Origin: Gammaproteobacteria bacterium
Lineage (GTDB): Bacteria > Pseudomonadota > Gammaproteobacteria > UBA6429 > Thiohalophilaceae
Assembly (NCBI GenBank): GCA_013152045.1
Contig: JAADGZ010000307.1
Location: 1-15,656, forward strand
Reading direction: 5' to 3'
Length of the DNA stretch: 15,656 nt
Each line of letters starts with the position of its first letter. Within the stretch, counting starts at the first letter, position 1. Positions 13,628 to 15,656 of this stretch are shown here, piece by piece. The notes beneath the pieces are model-generated. The model was not told the DNA's origin, searched no databases, and worked only from the letters and a program-made list of their open reading frames with translations. The translations under genes and the position numbers were made by a program.

Positions 13628-14300
13628 GATATCTCCGCGATATTTTTATAGTGTTTAACTCACATCCATTATCAGAGAATAGTTCATAGTCCCTCATTTG
13701 GAATTAGTATAAATAATAGGTGCTTCAATGGCTCTTAGCAAGATTTTGACAACGGCTAATTTATTCCAGAAAAATACAGCATCCTAAGAATACTTAAAGA
13801 TATTCATTATAAACAAATAGTTAGACAGGTAATTTTAGATATAGAGTATTGGCGTGAGGTAAAGAAAAACAAATAAATGTAAAGAAAACGTTAAATATTG
13901 CTCAAGATTTATGAAGCACGGACGAAATGTATGTGTAAGAACGTATCTAATGTTTTTGTACTCTCGGTCTAATTGAGATTGTATACCCTTCTTAAAAACC
14001 GGGATATTTATACAGCGTTATCCAAATTAACGTTCGTGGTATCGCCCCCATCCCCGCCGATACCTAAGCCGCTAGCAATATCGGCGAGGGTGCCCCAACT
14101 CCTGCCCCCTGTGTAAGCCATTTTGTCAATATGCAACCAGGATTAAAGCGATGTTCATGAGCAAAGCAATACTAAGCCGTCAGGCCCTCATGGATCCGTT
14201 GTTCTTCTATTATGGTTGTTCAGCTCGTGATTACTGTTTATCTGTCTGCACAGAGTTTTTTAGATCTTCCAATAATCAAAACAATTCAGGAACCTAAATA
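13628..14300. other. Long intergenic region between the divergent regulator and carbonic anhydrase genes
   Basis: Mostly AT-rich, with no gene in the first 380 bases that I can support. It must hold the promoters of the regulator (minus) and of the carbonic anhydrase (plus), but I find no convincing -35/-10 pair. A GC-rich island at 14035-14115 stands out. It contains two overlapping inverted repeats: GGTATCG (14038-14044) with CGATACC (14058-14064), and CGCCGATA (14055-14062) with TATCGGCG (14079-14086), extended by CCC and GGG. They cannot both form, as they share bases. Confidence 0.5.
14008..14121 (-). CDS. Possible 37-residue glycine-rich peptide
   Basis: An ATG-to-TAA frame on the minus strand reads MAYTGGRSWGTLADIASG, then LGIGGDGGDTTNVNLDNAV. 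The composition (seven or more Gly and several Asp and Asn, no Cys) and the exact overlap of the frame with a GC-rich island in AT-rich surroundings suggest selection on the coding sequence. Against it, no Shine-Dalgarno precedes the ATG, and only a weak stem (GGATA/TATCC) with a T-run lies after the stop. I do not recognise the peptide. The two inverted repeats in the island may be a by-product of its Gly-Asp-Ile codons, or they may be the real function. Confidence 0.3.
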   Translation of the reverse strand: MAYTGGRSWGTLADIASGLGIGGDGGDTTNVNLDNAV

Positions 14301-15143
14301 ATGCATTATTTTAAAATGAAGTACATTGGTTTATTAGTCCCATTAATATTAGCAATAACAAGTCTGCATGCGGCTACACAACATGCAGGCAAGGATCATC
14401 CCGTTCATTGGGGATATTCCGGATCGGCGAGTCCGGATAAATGGGGCAGCATTTCAAATGAGTTTGCCCTTTGTAGTAGTGGCAAACGACAGTCACCGGT
14501 AGATATTAAAAATGAAAAGTCTGCGGTTTTGTATCCCCTGCGTTTTCAATATCAGTCTATTCCTTTACGGGTTATAAATAACGGCCATACCTTGCAGGCT
14601 AACTATGACACAGTAAGCGGAGAACAAACTGTCAGTATTGGCGGCAAACCCTATCCCATGCAGACAAAATCTGTCTATAACAGCACATTGATGCTGGGTG
14701 ACGTGCCCTATAAACTGCTCCAGTTTCACTTTCATAGCCCCAGTGAACATGCGCGAAAAGGTGAGCGTGTTGCCATGGAAGTGCATTTGGTGCATAAGAA
14801 CGCTAACGGTAACCTGGCCGTGGTGAGCGTATTACTGAAACGGGGCAGGCAAAATCCTATTTTGCAAAAGGTGTTGGATAATGTTTCCGGCCGTATTAAT
14901 GAGGTTAATGCTGCACCAGGTATTAGTGTCAATGCTGCCGATCTGTTGCCCCGAAACCAGCAATTATTTCATTACAACGGCTCATTGACTACCCCTCCAT
15001 GCAGCGAGAATGTCAACTGGTTTGTGCTGACAACGCCGATGGAAGTATCCGATAAACAGATCAGTCAATTTTCGAATCTAATCGGCAAAAACGCACGTCC
15101 TCTGCAGGCTATGCACTGGCGTTCCATGCTGGTCTCTGAGTAA
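14301..15143 (+). CDS. Periplasmic alpha-carbonic anhydrase
   Basis: Alpha-class carbonic anhydrase, hydrating CO2 to bicarbonate in the periplasm. The 280-residue precursor has a signal peptide (about residues 1-25, YIGLLVPLILAITSLHA). The catalytic parts are all present: zinc ligands His143 and His145 (LLQFHFHSPSEH) and His162 (MEVHLVH), the supporting Glu149 and Glu160, the proton-shuttle His96 (NNGHTLQ), and the substrate pocket GSLTTPPCSE (Thr230/Thr231). Cys58 (FALCSSGKRQSPVDI) and Cys234 are positioned for the typical disulfide. AGGAA (14288-14292) is 8 bases before this ATG; a second ATG five codons later is less well placed. The receptor gene follows 26 bases after its stop in the same direction, so the two may be cotranscribed. 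Confidence 0.95.
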   Translation: MHYFKMKYIGLLVPLILAITSLHAATQHAGKDHPVHWGYSGSASPDKWGSISNEFALCSSGKRQSPVDIKNEKSAVLYPLRFQYQSIPLRVINNGHTLQANYDTVSGEQTVSIGGKPYPMQTKSVYNSTLMLGDVPYKLLQFHFHSPSEHARKGERVAMEVHLVHKNANGNLAVVSVLLKRGRQNPILQKVLDNVSGRINEVNAAPGISVNAADLLPRNQQLFHYNGSLTTPPCSENVNWFVLTTPMEVSDKQISQFSNLIGKNARPLQAMHWRSMLVSE

Positions 15144-15169
15144 ACCTGCTTACTAGCTGGGAGATAATT

Positions 15170-15656
15170 ATGAAAAAATATCTAAAAAATCTATCATTAA
15201 AGACCAAGTTAATAGGTAATGCAGGCATTCTTCTAGGCCTGCTCATTCTGAGTTCAGCTTACGCTATCTACTCTATGGGAAAGATAGGCAAGGAGCTGAC
15301 AGCCATTGCCGAGCAGGATATTCCTCTCACGGAAAAACTTACGGCAATTAGTAGTCATCAATTAAAACAGGTTATTCAGTTTGAACGTGCCCTGCATTAT
15401 GCAGCCATTTTGCAACAGCAAGATACAGCGTTAACTCATTTTCGTAAAACTATAAAGGCATTTGATGAAGGTACAGCGGCTATTGAAACTGAGATCCGTG
15501 AAGCGGAAAACTTGGTCAAAATGGCGATGGAAGAAACTTCCGGGGAAACGCTCAAGCAATTCAAATCTCTAGACCAGAGCTTGAAAAATATTGAACAGCA
15601 ACATCGGCATTATGTAGAGCAGGCGCATCAAGCCTTTGTGGCGGTTACACAAGGCA
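15170..15656 (+). CDS. N-terminal part of a membrane receptor, probably a methyl-accepting protein (cut by window end)
   Basis: An open frame of 162 codons runs to the window end. ATG follows TGGGAGAT (15158-15165) with good spacing. The protein starts with a basic segment (MKKYLKNLSLKTKLIG), a membrane helix (about residues 15-36, NAGILLGLLILSSAYAIYSM), and then a helical, probably periplasmic region (IGKELTAIAEQDIPLTEKL, HQLKQVIQFERALHYAAIL). This layout is common in four-helix-bundle sensor domains of chemoreceptors, sometimes also of cyclases. The signalling domain lies beyond the edge, so the class is inferred. It is 26 bases downstream of the carbonic anhydrase gene, which raises the possibility of a CO2/bicarbonate- or pH-related receptor, with no direct evidence. 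Confidence 0.7.
   Translation, partial: MKKYLKNLSLKTKLIGNAGILLGLLILSSAYAIYSMGKIGKELTAIAEQDIPLTEKLTAISSHQLKQVIQFERALHYAAILQQQDTALTHFRKTIKAFDEGTAAIETEIREAENLVKMAMEETSGETLKQFKSLDQSLKNIEQQHRHYVEQAHQAFVAVTQG

Noticed and set aside
13733..13790. Short ATG frame of 19 codons in the AT-rich gap
   Set aside because: Too short, with only a weak AGG upstream and no supporting context.
14151..14297. 48-codon open frame ending 3 bases before the carbonic anhydrase start, as a leader peptide
   Set aside because: No ribosome binding site and no recognisable composition apart from four Cys; a frame of this length is expected by chance.

Overview
The window looks like a piece of a gammaproteobacterial chromosome. 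It opens with the conserved order cmk-rpsA-ihfB-lapA-lapB-pyrF, and these proteins resemble their Escherichia coli and Pseudomonas counterparts along most of their length. The genus cannot be told from the sequence. Only two genes run off the edges: cmk at the left and a chemoreceptor-like gene at the right.

Bases 1-6727 are housekeeping: cytidylate kinase, ribosomal protein S1 behind a structured leader, the IHF beta subunit with a textbook terminator, the LapA/LapB envelope (LPS control) pair joined to pyrF, a small exported ComEA-like helix-hairpin-helix protein, and galU. A palindromic intergenic repeat sits between the comEA-like gene and galU.

Bases 6728-11372 form a metal-related accessory block. 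On the minus strand are merT and merP, behind a perfect MerR-type operator with a stretched promoter spacer. Diverging on the plus strand are a cytoplasmic thioredoxin-fold protein (CSKC), a 436-residue membrane protein that looks like two CcdA/DsbD-type halves in tandem, and a MerR-family regulator. These are followed by an unrecognised small exported protein and a His/Met-rich c-type cytochrome. A second candidate MerR-type promoter (19-bp spacer around a dyad) precedes the thioredoxin-like gene. No mercuric reductase is present in the window. I infer a metal-responsive, divergently transcribed uptake plus thiol-redox module; this is the part most likely to be under-described. The block ends in a second copy of the intergenic repeat, with another palindrome nested inside it, and a strong terminator.

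Bases 11373-13627 (minus strand) carry a methyl-accepting protein whose C-terminal zinc-binding CZB domain is broken by a one-base frameshift, and upstream of it an ANTAR-type response regulator. Bases 13628-14300 are a long AT-rich gap with one GC-rich island that holds a possible 37-residue glycine-rich peptide gene. Bases 14301-15656 hold a periplasmic alpha-carbonic anhydrase and the start of a second membrane receptor.
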